Positions 17,198 through 25,745 of a stretch of 64,000 bases of DNA are shown in pieces. The notes under the pieces are model-generated. The model made no database searches and had not been told where the DNA came from. It was given only the letters and a program-made list of their open reading frames with translations. The DNA is taken from NCBI RefSeq assembly GCF_030503435.1, contig NZ_JAUKPO010000024.1, positions 43,440 through 107,439 on the forward strand, written 5' to 3'. The position numbers and the translations under genes were made by a program. Source of the DNA: Rhodocytophaga aerolata. Its GTDB lineage: Bacteria > Bacteroidota > Bacteroidia > Cytophagales > 172606-1. Positions within the stretch are counted from its first letter, which is position 1; each line of letters starts with the position of its first letter.

Positions 17198-17836
17198 CTA
17201 TTTCCGGTAGCCTTGGGAAGCATATAGTTCTTTCATGTGAGCTGCTATCGCTTGGGCAGAAGCATCGGGTAACTTCTCCAGTTCCTGAATAATGTTGCGG
17301 TAGTTCTTTTCGTCCCGGTTCTGGCTCAGTTTAAAGTTGGCTTCCATGCGGGTTATAGCGATTTTTATACCTACCAATGCTTTCACTTCTTGTTTATAAA
17401 AAGAAGGAGAGAGGGAAGTTATGTTGTATTCATCGGTGTGTTTTCCCTCATAGCTTTCAATCTGCTTTTTCAACATCTGATAAAGTTCTTGCTCCTCTTC
17501 TATAATTTTTGGCTTGCCATACACATGCACAGCCATATAATTCAAGGTAGGTACATTCATGTGATCGTACCATCTGGGCGAAATATACGCAGCAGGGCTC
17601 TGAAATATAACCAGTACCTCGGTGTCAGCTTGCAAGTGTTTCCACTGGAAATTCGCCTTCGCCATGTGTGCCGTTAACTCCCAGGTGTTTTCGCCCATAG
17701 ATTCCAGACTAAAAGGCAAATGAGAAGCCTGTGGTATACCCTGCTGAGCAGTTACTAAGGTGCCAAACGAATGTGCCCGGATAAAATCCAGTATTTTCTG
17801 GGGGTCGGTTTCTTTGTTAGATTTATTGATGTACAT
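17198..17836 (-). CDS. PaiB-family FMN-binding protein
   Basis: A 212-residue PaiB-type protein with a split-barrel, flavin-reductase-like fold. It shows FGTLVTAQQGIPQASHLPF, a typical TELTAHMAKAN-like segment (WELTAHMAKANFQW), VLVIFQSPAAYISPRWY and the VKALVGIKIAI strand near the C terminus. Bacillus PaiB was described as a negative regulator of sporulation and protease genes, but most relatives are likely FMN or heme-binding oxidoreductases. It lies upstream of the YfiT gene in the same direction. Confidence 0.88.
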   Translation of the reverse strand: MYINKSNKETDPQKILDFIRAHSFGTLVTAQQGIPQASHLPFSLESMGENTWELTAHMAKANFQWKHLQADTEVLVIFQSPAAYISPRWYDHMNVPTLNYMAVHVYGKPKIIEEEQELYQMLKKQIESYEGKHTDEYNITSLSPSFYKQEVKALVGIKIAITRMEANFKLSQNRDEKNYRNIIQELEKLPDASAQAIAAHMKELYASQGYRK

Positions 17837-17995
17837 AGGTGTATGTAGAAGAATGCTATTAGCCCAGGGCAGAAATAATTAACAAGCTAGTGTATACAAT
17901 TAAAGTGGAATTTACAGGGAATTACCCGGATTTTACATAAACAGTTTATATGAAATACAAATATTCCTGTGGGCTTTATGATGCCCGTATATATA

Positions 17996-19429
17996 TTAGT
18001 TTGCTTTTACTGCTAGCTGATGCTGCAACAGCTTTTCTAGCTCCCGTACAACGAAATCTATATCTTTCTCTGTGGTATGATAATTAGTGATACAGGCTCT
18101 GAACACTTTTTGCGTTTGGCTGGTACTCACAGCCGAAATCCACAGATTTGCTTCCTGATAGATCTGATGCAGCATACCAGTAATGGAAACCTCTCTGCTT
18201 TCTATAGCACGATGCGTAAAACAAACCACTGGCAATGGAGTGGAATTACTAATTTTCCAGCCCCGCTCAAGCAGCTGGCGGCGGAAATAATCGCCAAGGC
18301 TGGTTTGGTTTTCCAACAGCCGGGAAAAAGCTGACTCTCCGCTTTCGGCCAGTGTCATAAAAAGTTTCAATCCCATAAAACGCCGGGTCCATTGAAGGGT
18401 TGACGTGTAAGGGTCAGAAATGTCCTGTTCACTTTTAGGCATATAATCAGCCCGCACACTAAACATATGGCTGATAACAGCTTTGTGGCGGCAGAAGAAC
18501 ATACCTGCCCCAAACGAGACAGAAAACCATTTATGGGCATCCATGGTCACAGAGTCGGCCAGTTCTATTCCTTTGAGTAAGGGTTTTAATTTTTCTGAAA
18601 ATACAATAGCTCCAGCCCAGGCAGCATCTACATGAAACCAGATATGCTGTTTTTTACATAGTTCGGCTAATTCCGGCAAAGGATCTATAATGCCGGCTGC
18701 TGTGGTTCCGGCGGTGCCTACCACCATAAAGGGCGTACACTGATTTGCGAGATCTTTAGCTATCTGTGCCTGCAGTGCGGATACATCCATTTTCAGTTGA
18801 TCATCTGCAGGAATTACCCGCATAGCATTTGCGCCGATGCCAATATTTTTGCAGATTTTATCAAAAGAATTGTGTGCATATTCAGACACATAAAACACCG
18901 GCTGGGTACCTAGTTGCATTAATCCTTTCTCTAAATAATGTGGAAAATGAGAAGCCATAGCAGCCAGCATTGCCGTTAGATTAGCTTCTGAGCCACCAGA
19001 TGTAAAGCTGGCTGCCAGTTGGGCAGCAGGGAAACCAAGGGTAGTACCTACATAATGTAAGGTATGGCGTTCTATCTCATTGGCAGCCGGCGCATGCGAC
19101 CAGGCGGCCAGTTGTGGATTATATAAAGCTACGAGTGTTTCTGCCACAACGGAGGCAAGTGTCGTAGCCGGATTAAACAAACCCAGGTATCTGGGATGGG
19201 TCATTTGCAGGTTCCAGGTACGCATCATCTGTACCACATCTTCCAGTACTACTTCCAGAGGAACAGGCTCTTTGAATGTATACTGGCTTAAGTGCTGTCG
19301 TACGGCAGCAGCTGTAACTGGTATGCCTACGTGTGGGGCTACATTGCCAGATACAATAGCTGTTACCTCCTGCATTAACGATTGCAAAATAGTATTCAAG
19401 TGTGTAAGAGTTTGTACAGATGATTTCAT
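17996..19429 (-). CDS. Group II pyridoxal-dependent decarboxylase (aromatic-L-amino-acid decarboxylase-like)
   Basis: A 477-residue PLP decarboxylase that converts an amino acid, probably aromatic, to its amine and CO2. Motifs: TSGGSEANLTAM (phosphate loop), HVDAAWAG (Asp that binds the pyridine nitrogen), and SVTMDAHKWFSVSFGAG, which has the PLP-linked lysine. Length and order match the family. It is monocistronic by position. The amine products could be substrates for the amine oxidases in this window, though nothing in the sequence links them beyond proximity. Confidence 0.9.
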   Translation of the reverse strand: MKSSVQTLTHLNTILQSLMQEVTAIVSGNVAPHVGIPVTAAAVRQHLSQYTFKEPVPLEVVLEDVVQMMRTWNLQMTHPRYLGLFNPATTLASVVAETLVALYNPQLAAWSHAPAANEIERHTLHYVGTTLGFPAAQLAASFTSGGSEANLTAMLAAMASHFPHYLEKGLMQLGTQPVFYVSEYAHNSFDKICKNIGIGANAMRVIPADDQLKMDVSALQAQIAKDLANQCTPFMVVGTAGTTAAGIIDPLPELAELCKKQHIWFHVDAAWAGAIVFSEKLKPLLKGIELADSVTMDAHKWFSVSFGAGMFFCRHKAVISHMFSVRADYMPKSEQDISDPYTSTLQWTRRFMGLKLFMTLAESGESAFSRLLENQTSLGDYFRRQLLERGWKISNSTPLPVVCFTHRAIESREVSITGMLHQIYQEANLWISAVSTSQTQKVFRACITNYHTTEKDIDFVVRELEKLLQHQLAVKAN

Positions 19430-19584
19430 TAATCAAGCGCCAGCCGTTTCAGCTGCTAACCAACCACTGCAGAAATTGCCAATGCCGACAAAAATTAGTA
19501 GCCTTCCAATCCCGTTTTCAAAAGCCTAATAAAAGCAAACGGGTAAAGTAACACCTGATACTTGCTACAATAGCACTTGGTTGA

Positions 19585-20421
19585 TTATAAAGGAAGGTGC
19601 AATTGCTGGGGTATTCCATAGCTCCGGCGGGGAATAGTGTTTGCTGACAAACTGGTATGGCTGATGGTATAGACTGGTGTTTCGTAGAAACGGGAAGCTA
19701 CTACAATTTCTGTGTCTTGCGCATGGGCCGAAAATAGTTCTTTAACTAAGTCTGGGTTGTTGTTCTCGTGCGACAAATGCGAAAGCAACAAATGGCTCAT
19801 ATAGGGCGGGCGGGATGAGGTAAATAGCTGTAACGCTTGCCTGTTCGACAGATGGCCGTGTCCGCCCCGGATGCGGCGTTTTAGGTAGATGGGATATTTG
19901 CCCTTTTCCAGCATCTCCTCATCATAATTAGCTTCCAGGAAGGCGGCATGGCACTGGCTGAAATGCCGGATTACGTGCTCACAAGATAAACCAATATCTG
20001 TGAACACACCTACTGTGAGATCCTGGTAGGTTACAGTAAAACTATGCGGATCGCTGGCATCGTGTTTCTTAGGGAATGGCAACACACATAATTCACCTAT
20101 AAACACCGGCTGATAGGCTTCAAAGGTAAATACCTGCGATTTGGGAAGATATAATCTGGAATTGCGCAGGGTCTGGGAGGTAATGTATACTGGCAGCTTG
20201 TATTTTTTGGCTACTATTTCTACTCCTCTGATATGGTCTGAATGCTCGTGGGAAATAAACACCGCTTTTACTTTATCCATGGACAGGCCAAGCCGTTTCA
20301 TCCGGATTTCGATCTGGCGGCAACAAATACCTACGTCCACTAAAACAGCTTCTTGTTCATTGCCAACATAATAACAATTGCCGTTGCTTCCAGAATTTAA
20401 TGAGGTGATAAATAGCTGCAT
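19585..20421 (-). CDS. MBL-fold metallo-hydrolase, WalJ/YycJ-like
   Basis: A 278-residue metallo-beta-lactamase-fold hydrolase. The zinc motif HEHSDH is at residues 58-63, preceded by SGSNGNCYYVG and VDVGICCRQIEIR as in the YycJ group; later ligands fall in FTDIGLSCEHV and LLLSHLSHENN. YycJ proteins are linked to cell-wall signalling and have been reported to have DNase activity. The ATG at 20421 is preferred over a TTG at 20430. No WalKR-type two-component genes are adjacent. Confidence 0.85.
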   Translation of the reverse strand: MQLFITSLNSGSNGNCYYVGNEQEAVLVDVGICCRQIEIRMKRLGLSMDKVKAVFISHEHSDHIRGVEIVAKKYKLPVYITSQTLRNSRLYLPKSQVFTFEAYQPVFIGELCVLPFPKKHDASDPHSFTVTYQDLTVGVFTDIGLSCEHVIRHFSQCHAAFLEANYDEEMLEKGKYPIYLKRRIRGGHGHLSNRQALQLFTSSRPPYMSHLLLSHLSHENNNPDLVKELFSAHAQDTEIVVASRFYETPVYTISHTSLSANTIPRRSYGIPQQLHLPL

Positions 20422-20600
20422 ACTATGCAAAGAAAGGCATAATTTCTCTATTATTCTACCCCAATCCAGTGTTTTGACTTTGACAGTTAGGAAAAAGTTT
20501 AGTATTTTTTGGAAATTTTTTAGTCAGCATCCAAACAGATAAGCAAACATAGCTTAGGTTACTGGCATATCTTTTATAACTGCATAGCTACATTACTTAT

Positions 20601-21539
20601 ATGACATCTTTACAAACAAACCGCAGAAACATGCTCAAAGCGTTGGGCGCAACCGTAGCCGTTTCCCAACTACCTGGCCTGGCGTATTCCCAACCGGTTG
20701 CTAAAAAGAGCTTTGTTTATTCATTGAATATGAGCACCATCCGGGGGCACAAATTGGGTTTTGCAAAAGAGCTGGAAACGGCTTCCAAAGCGGGTTTCCG
20801 CTCTGTAGAAATATGGATGGATTCCCTGCAAACCTATCTTAGCTCTGGGGGTACACTCGCTGACGCCAGTAAAATGGTTAAAGATTTGGGCTTAAAAATT
20901 GAGAATTGTATAGGCTTTGCCCAATGGATTGTAGACGATGAAGCCACGCGTGCCAAAGCACTGGAGCAAGTAAAGCGGGAGATGGATATGCTGGCTACCC
21001 TCGGCTGCAAACGAACGGCTGCTCCTCCAATGGGTGCCACCAAAGAGCCAAGTTTAGAGCTGAAACGGGTGGCTGAACGGTACCGGGCTGTCCTGGAAAT
21101 AGGCGATAAAATGGGCGTTGTGCCGCATCTGGAACTTTGGGGGTTTTCTCACAACCTGAACCGCTTAAGTGATGTGTTATTTGTAGCGGCTGAGTGTAGC
21201 CATCCATCAGCCAGGCTGCTGCTGGATGTATATCATTTATATAAAGGAGGCTCCAGTATAGATAGTTTGCCTGTCGTGGGTAAAGGGGCTTTAGAAATTT
21301 TTCACGTAAATGATTATCCGGCTAATACGCCTGCTGCTTCTATTACCGATGCCGACCGGATTTATACTGGTGACGGAGTAGCACCTATACGCCCCATTTT
21401 GCAGGCCCTTTGCCCGGAAGACCGACCATTAATTATTTCTTTTGAAGTATTTAATACTACCTATTATGGCCAAGACCCCTTACTGGTAGCTAAAACTGCC
21501 CTGGCCAAAATGAAAGCGGTGACAGAAGGACTCGGATAG
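20601..21539 (+). CDS. Sugar phosphate isomerase/epimerase family protein with Tat-type leader
   Basis: A 312-residue xylose-isomerase-like TIM barrel. The N terminus has a twin-arginine motif, TNRRNMLKALGA, followed by a hydrophobic stretch and a cleavage-like LAYSQP, so it is probably periplasmic. Barrel ligands are suggested by FRSVEIWMD, VVPHLELWG, LLLDVYHLY and IFHVNDYP, which supply Glu, Asp and His metal ligands in the family order. Such exported isomerases are common in Bacteroidota carbohydrate catabolism, but no hydrolase or transporter sits next to it. It ends 36 bp from a convergent gene. Confidence 0.83.
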   Translation: MTSLQTNRRNMLKALGATVAVSQLPGLAYSQPVAKKSFVYSLNMSTIRGHKLGFAKELETASKAGFRSVEIWMDSLQTYLSSGGTLADASKMVKDLGLKIENCIGFAQWIVDDEATRAKALEQVKREMDMLATLGCKRTAAPPMGATKEPSLELKRVAERYRAVLEIGDKMGVVPHLELWGFSHNLNRLSDVLFVAAECSHPSARLLLDVYHLYKGGSSIDSLPVVGKGALEIFHVNDYPANTPAASITDADRIYTGDGVAPIRPILQALCPEDRPLIISFEVFNTTYYGQDPLLVAKTALAKMKAVTEGLG

Positions 21540-21575
21540 GTTTAGGAATGATGTATAAAGGCTAGTTTTACTGGT

Positions 21576-22067
21576 TTATTCATACAAAACAGTCAGGAAA
21601 TCGTCCATGGCTTCCAGTGACTGTTGCATTTGTTGGTTGGCATCTAATTTATTGGAGAGCTGGTAAGAAGCTAACATATCATTGATATTTTTGAAATAGG
21701 GTTTCATCAGTAAGCTTTCTTTTTGAGCGGCTGCATCTTCTACCGGCAAAGACTCCAGCCATTGCCTGAGTTGTGGTTGAATTTGTTTGGCACGCTCCAT
21801 AAACGTTGTCCTGGCAATTTGCATTGTCCGGATAGCATCCTTATCATTTTGTAATTTTTTAACCTCTGCCAATTTGTTTACATACTCTTGCATTAATTTG
21901 TCTATTTTGGCTTCCGGCGTTTCACTGAAAGGTAATTCTATTCCTAAAAATTCAGAAGTAATATGGCTTAACTTAGCTATTTCGGCTCTATGCAAGTAAG
22001 GATTAATCATGCCTAAGTTGAAATAGATATTTAACAACAGCAGGAATAGTTGAGATGTATTATGCAT
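21576..22067 (-). CDS. Hypothetical helical protein, 163 residues
   Basis: Not recognised. After a short hydrophobic N terminus (LFLLLLNIYFNLG) it is almost entirely charged and helical, with KLAEVKKLQNDKDAIRTM as a probable coiled coil. The initial hydrophobic stretch could be a signal anchor, although a start at Met20 would remove it. It follows the membrane-protein gene by 30 bp, so the two form a likely operon. Confidence 0.65.
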   Translation of the reverse strand: MHNTSQLFLLLLNIYFNLGMINPYLHRAEIAKLSHITSEFLGIELPFSETPEAKIDKLMQEYVNKLAEVKKLQNDKDAIRTMQIARTTFMERAKQIQPQLRQWLESLPVEDAAAQKESLLMKPYFKNINDMLASYQLSNKLDANQQMQQSLEAMDDFLTVLYE

Positions 22068-22097
22068 AGTTGTAAGGTTTATTAATTACAGGGTCGT

Positions 22098-22679
22098 TTA
22101 TTGTGATACACTTTTAGGGGCAACTTTAAAACGGATATACCGGAAACCTACGATAACTATTCCTGCTACAATCAGGGCCGCATTTGCCATTAGCAATATC
22201 CATTTACTATAAGTAAAGATATTGGCTGCCTTTGCTACCATGGCTAGTTTGTATGGATAGTTAATCAACATTAAAATAATACAGATATTCTCAGACAGGT
22301 CAGCAAGTAAAGCAGCAAAGGGAAGCAAGAATACGCTTTTGCTAACTTGTTCCTTTACCCGCAACTTATTGCAGATCAGTATAATGCTGAAAGAAAAAAG
22401 AAACGCATAGATAAATGGAGTAAGGGTGTTAATGGTAAGCTCAATCAGAATATACCATTCGCGGCTTTGGCTGCCATAGGCTTTTAGCAACGTATACACC
22501 TGATCTACAGAGTAACTTAAATGCCAGTCGAGCATTTCGGAAAGGCTGGCATTTGTCATTAAAGTAGCTACTGACCATTGCAAAAGAAATACTGTCATGA
22601 ACAAGTAAGCAAACAAGAGAATCATCAAGTTTTTTCCTTTGGCAGACAGTGTAAAAATATGGTAGATTTTATTGTACAT
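22098..22679 (-). CDS. Hypothetical four-helix membrane protein
   Basis: A 193-residue integral membrane protein with four clear hydrophobic segments (about residues 17-42, 78-100, 117-140 and 155-180), separated by short charged loops. I do not recognise a family. It is the first gene of a two-gene unit with the helical protein at 21576-22067. A good Bacteroidota promoter, TATTTTTG with TTTA 19 bp upstream, lies just before the start. Confidence 0.7.
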   Translation of the reverse strand: MYNKIYHIFTLSAKGKNLMILLFAYLFMTVFLLQWSVATLMTNASLSEMLDWHLSYSVDQVYTLLKAYGSQSREWYILIELTINTLTPFIYAFLFSFSIILICNKLRVKEQVSKSVFLLPFAALLADLSENICIILMLINYPYKLAMVAKAANIFTYSKWILLMANAALIVAGIVIVGFRYIRFKVAPKSVSQ

Positions 22680-22710
22680 TTTGGCAAGTCACTATTTACT
22701 TCCGACGATA

Positions 22711-22741
22711 CAAAAATACTATGGAAAACAGCGCTTGTAAA
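22711..22741 (-). promoter_or_regulatory. Bacteroidota -33/-7 promoter for the membrane-protein operon
   Basis: On the minus strand: TTTA (22738-22741), 19 nt, then TATTTTTG (22711-22718). The -7 element fits TAnnTTTG exactly and the -33 element has 3 of 4 bases. The predicted leader is about 25 nt. Confidence 0.5.
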
Positions 22742-22956
22742 TCACCTGAAAACGTGATTTTTCAAAAAGAGGCGGCTTTCAATACACACCTGAAAAAGCC
22801 TTAAATGGGGTATACTAAGCTTTTTTCAGGCACAGTATAACCTTTGGCAAAAGGTAATAAAGACCATATTTTCGGAAAGTCATACCCCTGCTCTACAGAA
22901 ACAGGTATAATGCGTATATCCAACTTTGCCTAAATAAATTGATGCTTTCACTAATA

Positions 22957-23012
22957 TCCCCCATTTTAGGGAGTACCCCTTTCTCCCCCATTCTCGGGAG
23001 AGGGGGGATTTT
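22957..23012 (+). repeat. GC-rich double hairpin element upstream of the eIF1-like gene
   Basis: Two tandem units of the form TCCCCCATT-n3-GGGAG start at 22957 and 22984. The second can also pair over a longer distance (CCCCTTTCTCCC with GGGAGAGGGGG) and is followed by TTTTT. It stands out against the AT-rich surroundings. Confidence 0.55.
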
Positions 23013-23026
23013 TCTTAAAAATAGTG

Positions 23027-23034
23027 CACCTTTG
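23027..23034 (+). promoter_or_regulatory. Possible -7 promoter element of the eIF1-like gene
   Basis: CACCTTTG matches TAnnTTTG at all but one defined base and lies 26 bp before the ATG. No clear TTTG is present at the -33 position. Confidence 0.35.
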
Positions 23035-23060
23035 CAGAACCGTACATAACCATACCTACC

Positions 23061-23408
23061 ATGGCAAAAGACATAAAAAAGAACAGAGAAGGCGTGGTAT
23101 ATTCCACAGATCAGTCCTTCGAATATACCTATACCGGCGGAAGTGAACCCGAAACCCTGCCCCCGGCCCAACAAAATCTGAAGGTGCAACTCGACAAAAA
23201 ATCCCGGGGAGGCAAGCAAGTAACGCTGATCACCGGATTTATTGGCACACAAGCCGATCTGGAAACACTTTCTAAAAAGCTGAAAGCAAAATGCGGTGTA
23301 GGCGGCAGTGCCAAAGATGCCGAAATACTCATCCAAGGCGATTTCCGGGATAAAATTCTGCAGCTTTTGCAGGCCGAAGGATATAAAGCTAAAAAGATAG
23401 GAGGATAG
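23061..23408 (+). CDS. SUI1/eIF1-like translation factor (YciH type)
   Basis: A 115-residue protein of the SUI1/YciH family. The N-terminal third is variable ([19 protein letters not shown]), followed by the SUI1 core: [39 protein letters not shown] and the C-terminal [18 protein letters not shown]. coli YciH influences initiation fidelity in vitro, but most bacteria lack or do not need it. It is monocistronic and sits just after an unusual GC-rich hairpin element. Confidence 0.9.
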   Translation: MAKDIKKNREGVVYSTDQSFEYTYTGGSEPETLPPAQQNLKVQLDKKSRGGKQVTLITGFIGTQADLETLSKKLKAKCGVGGSAKDAEILIQGDFRDKILQLLQAEGYKAKKIGG

Positions 23409-23560
23409 GGCTTGCAATCGCTGCCTCCAGCTTTTGTCTTGCAAAAATTAATGGCCGGTAATTATCCAGAGTATAACCTATTTCAATATTCCCCGTTTAC
23501 TTCCCATATCAAGCATAAAAATTAACTAACCTTAAACTTGACTTTAACTAAACTGGAATT

Positions 23561-24211
23561 ATGAAAACGTTAAATGAACTCTTGAAACCTGCCTTTCCAT
23601 ATTTTATAGCTGCAGCTGTAGCTTTTGCTCCTGCCTGTTCTTCTCAGAACAATGCCAGAACCAGCGATAGCAACACCGTAGAAGAAATGGAAGACGATGC
23701 CGAAGAAGTAGGCAATGATGTAGAAAATGCAGCTGAAAAAGCTGGTAACGATGTAGAGAAGGCCGCCGAAAAAACTGGCAATGATATAGAAAAAGCTGCT
23801 GAAAATACCGGCGATGATATAGAGGATGCTGCGGATAAAACTGCTACTGAAGCAAAAGAAGCCGGTAGCGAACTGGAAGATGATGCAGATGATGCAGCAG
23901 ATAATGCTTCTTCAAAATTAGAAGAAACCAAAGATAAGTTTGTATCTTCTATCCGTGAAGAGACCAGCAAGCTAGACACCAAAATAGCTGAGCTAAAGAA
24001 AAAAATGAGTGCTAATGGTCAGGAAGCAAAAGAAGAAACCAAAGAAGAGATCAACGAATTGGAAACTAAAAGAAGCGACCTGGATAACAAACTGCAAGAA
24101 TTAGAAAATGCCAGTGAGTCTACCTGGAAAGATATGAAAAAAGGTATAAATGATGCCGTTAAAGATCTGAAAGCTGCTGCAGACAAAGCAGAAAATAACT
24201 TTAAAGATTAA
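23561..24211 (+). CDS. Lipoprotein with LEA-like 11-residue repeats
   Basis: A 216-residue lipoprotein (lipobox APAC, Cys26). Residues 52-95 contain an 11-residue periodic repeat, starting at N52, N63, N74 and D85 (NDVENAAEKAG type), typical of amphipathic LEA/apolipoprotein-like helices. The rest is a highly charged coiled coil (SKLDTKIAELKKKMS, EINELETKRSDLDNKLQEL). It resembles stress-linked LEA_4 or YtxH-like proteins and is likely periplasmic, anchored by its lipid. A strong terminator follows. Function is inferred from composition only. Confidence 0.75.
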   Translation: MKTLNELLKPAFPYFIAAAVAFAPACSSQNNARTSDSNTVEEMEDDAEEVGNDVENAAEKAGNDVEKAAEKTGNDIEKAAENTGDDIEDAADKTATEAKEAGSELEDDADDAADNASSKLEETKDKFVSSIREETSKLDTKIAELKKKMSANGQEAKEETKEEINELETKRSDLDNKLQELENASESTWKDMKKGINDAVKDLKAAADKAENNFKD

Positions 24212-24240
24212 TTAACGCTTCTTACGAACACAACCAGCTA

Positions 24241-24280
24241 AAAAATGGCTGCCTCTCCGGAGAGCAGCCATTTTTGTTTT
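24241..24280 (+). terminator. Intrinsic terminator of the LEA-like lipoprotein gene
   Basis: An 11-bp stem AAAAATGGCTG/CAGCCATTTTT (24241-24251 with 24265-24275), plus an inner CTCT/AGAG stem with CCGG loop and a TTTTTGTTTT tail. Confidence 0.9.
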
Positions 24281-24387
24281 ATAATAGGTAAACAACTAAG
24301 GAATAATTGCCGCCTGAAAGTATAGCAGTGCCTGAAATATTTTATTACCTTGACAGAGTAAATTTTCGGTAACAGTTTTAATGCACC

Positions 24388-25671
24388 ATGGCAAATTTCA
24401 TTACCAGAAGGGAATTTTTAAAACAAGGCAGTTTAAGTGCGATAAGTCTGAGCTTGTTTCCAGAGTATGCCCGCCGGGTGGCCCCCAGCGATAAAGTACG
24501 TATAGCTCACATAGGCTTAGGAGGCATGGGCAACCAGCATATGCAATGGTTTGCGGCCCTGCCTGAGGTAGAAATTGTAGCGTTGTGTGATGTAGATGCG
24601 GATCACCTGGCAAGCACTCTCAAAAGTCTGGAACAACGGAAGCCAGGTGCCAAAGCAAAAGGGTACGAAGACTTCCGGCATATATTAGACCGGAAAGATA
24701 TAGATGCTATTACCTGTGCTACACCCGACCACTGGCATGCACAAATAGCTACCCTGGCCTTTAAAGCTGGAAAAGATGTGTATGGCGAAAAACCGCTGTC
24801 TTATGATGTAGAAGAAGGCCAACATATGCTCCGTACTCTTACCCGTCACAACCGGATTTTCCAGCTGGGTACACAAATACATGCCGGAGACAACTACCAC
24901 CGGGTAGCAGAAATTATTAAGTCTGGAGCGCTGGGCAAGGTACATACGGTCAGGTTATGGAAAACGGGATTGCCGCCGCAGCTAGGTGCTGCTCAATACC
25001 AGGCTCCTCCCAAACAACTCAACTGGGATATGTGGCTGGGTCCGGCGCCTTACTCGGAATACACCCCGCAACGTTGCCATAAAACATACCGCTATTTTCT
25101 GGATTATTCAGGAGGCGTATTTGCTGATTTCTGGTGCCACATAGCCGATATTGTGTTCTGGTCTCTGGCCCCAAAGGGCTTAAAAACCATAGCTGCCCGT
25201 GGCGAAGAAGCAGAAGATATAGCCGATGCACCCAAATGGATAGATATAGACTATGAGTTTGATGGATTAAAACTCTACTGGACAAGCCAGCCGCCAGACA
25301 TGCCTGGAGCAGCCGAACGGGGTATAGGGGCTTATTTTGAAGGTGAGAAAGGAACCTTGCTGTGCGACTATGCTACCCGTGAAATCCGGATAAATGGCGA
25401 AGCAGTAACAGACCTGCCAGAGGTGCCGCAAACAATCACCCGTTCGCCGGGACATCAGCAAAACTTTATTGATGCCATAAAAACACGGACGCAACCTGAG
25501 TCCAGCCTGGCGTATGCCCGCGAAATGACCTTGCCTATGCATCTGGGGTTAATTTCTTACCGCTTAGGCAGAAAGTTGAACTGGAATTCAGAAAAAGAAA
25601 AGTTTGAAGCCGATAAAGAAGCCAATACCCTTTTGTCCAGAAAATACCGGAAAAAATGGGATCTGGTGTAA
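24388..25671 (+). CDS. Gfo/Idh/MocA family oxidoreductase with Tat leader
   Basis: A 427-residue NAD(P)-dependent oxidoreductase. The N terminus shows TRREFLKQGSL, a twin-arginine motif, then a hydrophobic stretch, so it is likely exported with its cofactor bound. The Rossmann motif is HIGLGGMGNQHM, followed by ALCDVD, CATPDHWHA and GEKPLSYD, which contains the conserved lysine of the family. The C-terminal half is the alpha/beta substrate domain (FADFWCHIADIVFWSL). Members act on sugars and glycosides; exported ones in Bacteroidota often oxidise sugar moieties of glycosides. It converges on the sugar porter gene. Confidence 0.9.
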   Translation: MANFITRREFLKQGSLSAISLSLFPEYARRVAPSDKVRIAHIGLGGMGNQHMQWFAALPEVEIVALCDVDADHLASTLKSLEQRKPGAKAKGYEDFRHILDRKDIDAITCATPDHWHAQIATLAFKAGKDVYGEKPLSYDVEEGQHMLRTLTRHNRIFQLGTQIHAGDNYHRVAEIIKSGALGKVHTVRLWKTGLPPQLGAAQYQAPPKQLNWDMWLGPAPYSEYTPQRCHKTYRYFLDYSGGVFADFWCHIADIVFWSLAPKGLKTIAARGEEAEDIADAPKWIDIDYEFDGLKLYWTSQPPDMPGAAERGIGAYFEGEKGTLLCDYATREIRINGEAVTDLPEVPQTITRSPGHQQNFIDAIKTRTQPESSLAYAREMTLPMHLGLISYRLGRKLNWNSEKEKFEADKEANTLLSRKYRKKWDLV

Positions 25672-25745
25672 CAACTCAGACAGCTGGCATCCGGGAGTAT
25701 ACAAGACTCTACCAGTAGCCCAACGTCCACTGCCTTTCTGTCGAT

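Noticed and set aside
19489..19522. Candidate promoter for the decarboxylase gene (TTTG ... TAATTTTTG)
   Set aside because: Spacing is 21 nt and the -7 element has an extra base, so the fit is too weak to list as a feature.
22893..23444. 183-residue minus-strand frame covering the eIF1-like gene
   Set aside because: The opposite strand encodes a well-supported SUI1 protein, so this is a shadow.
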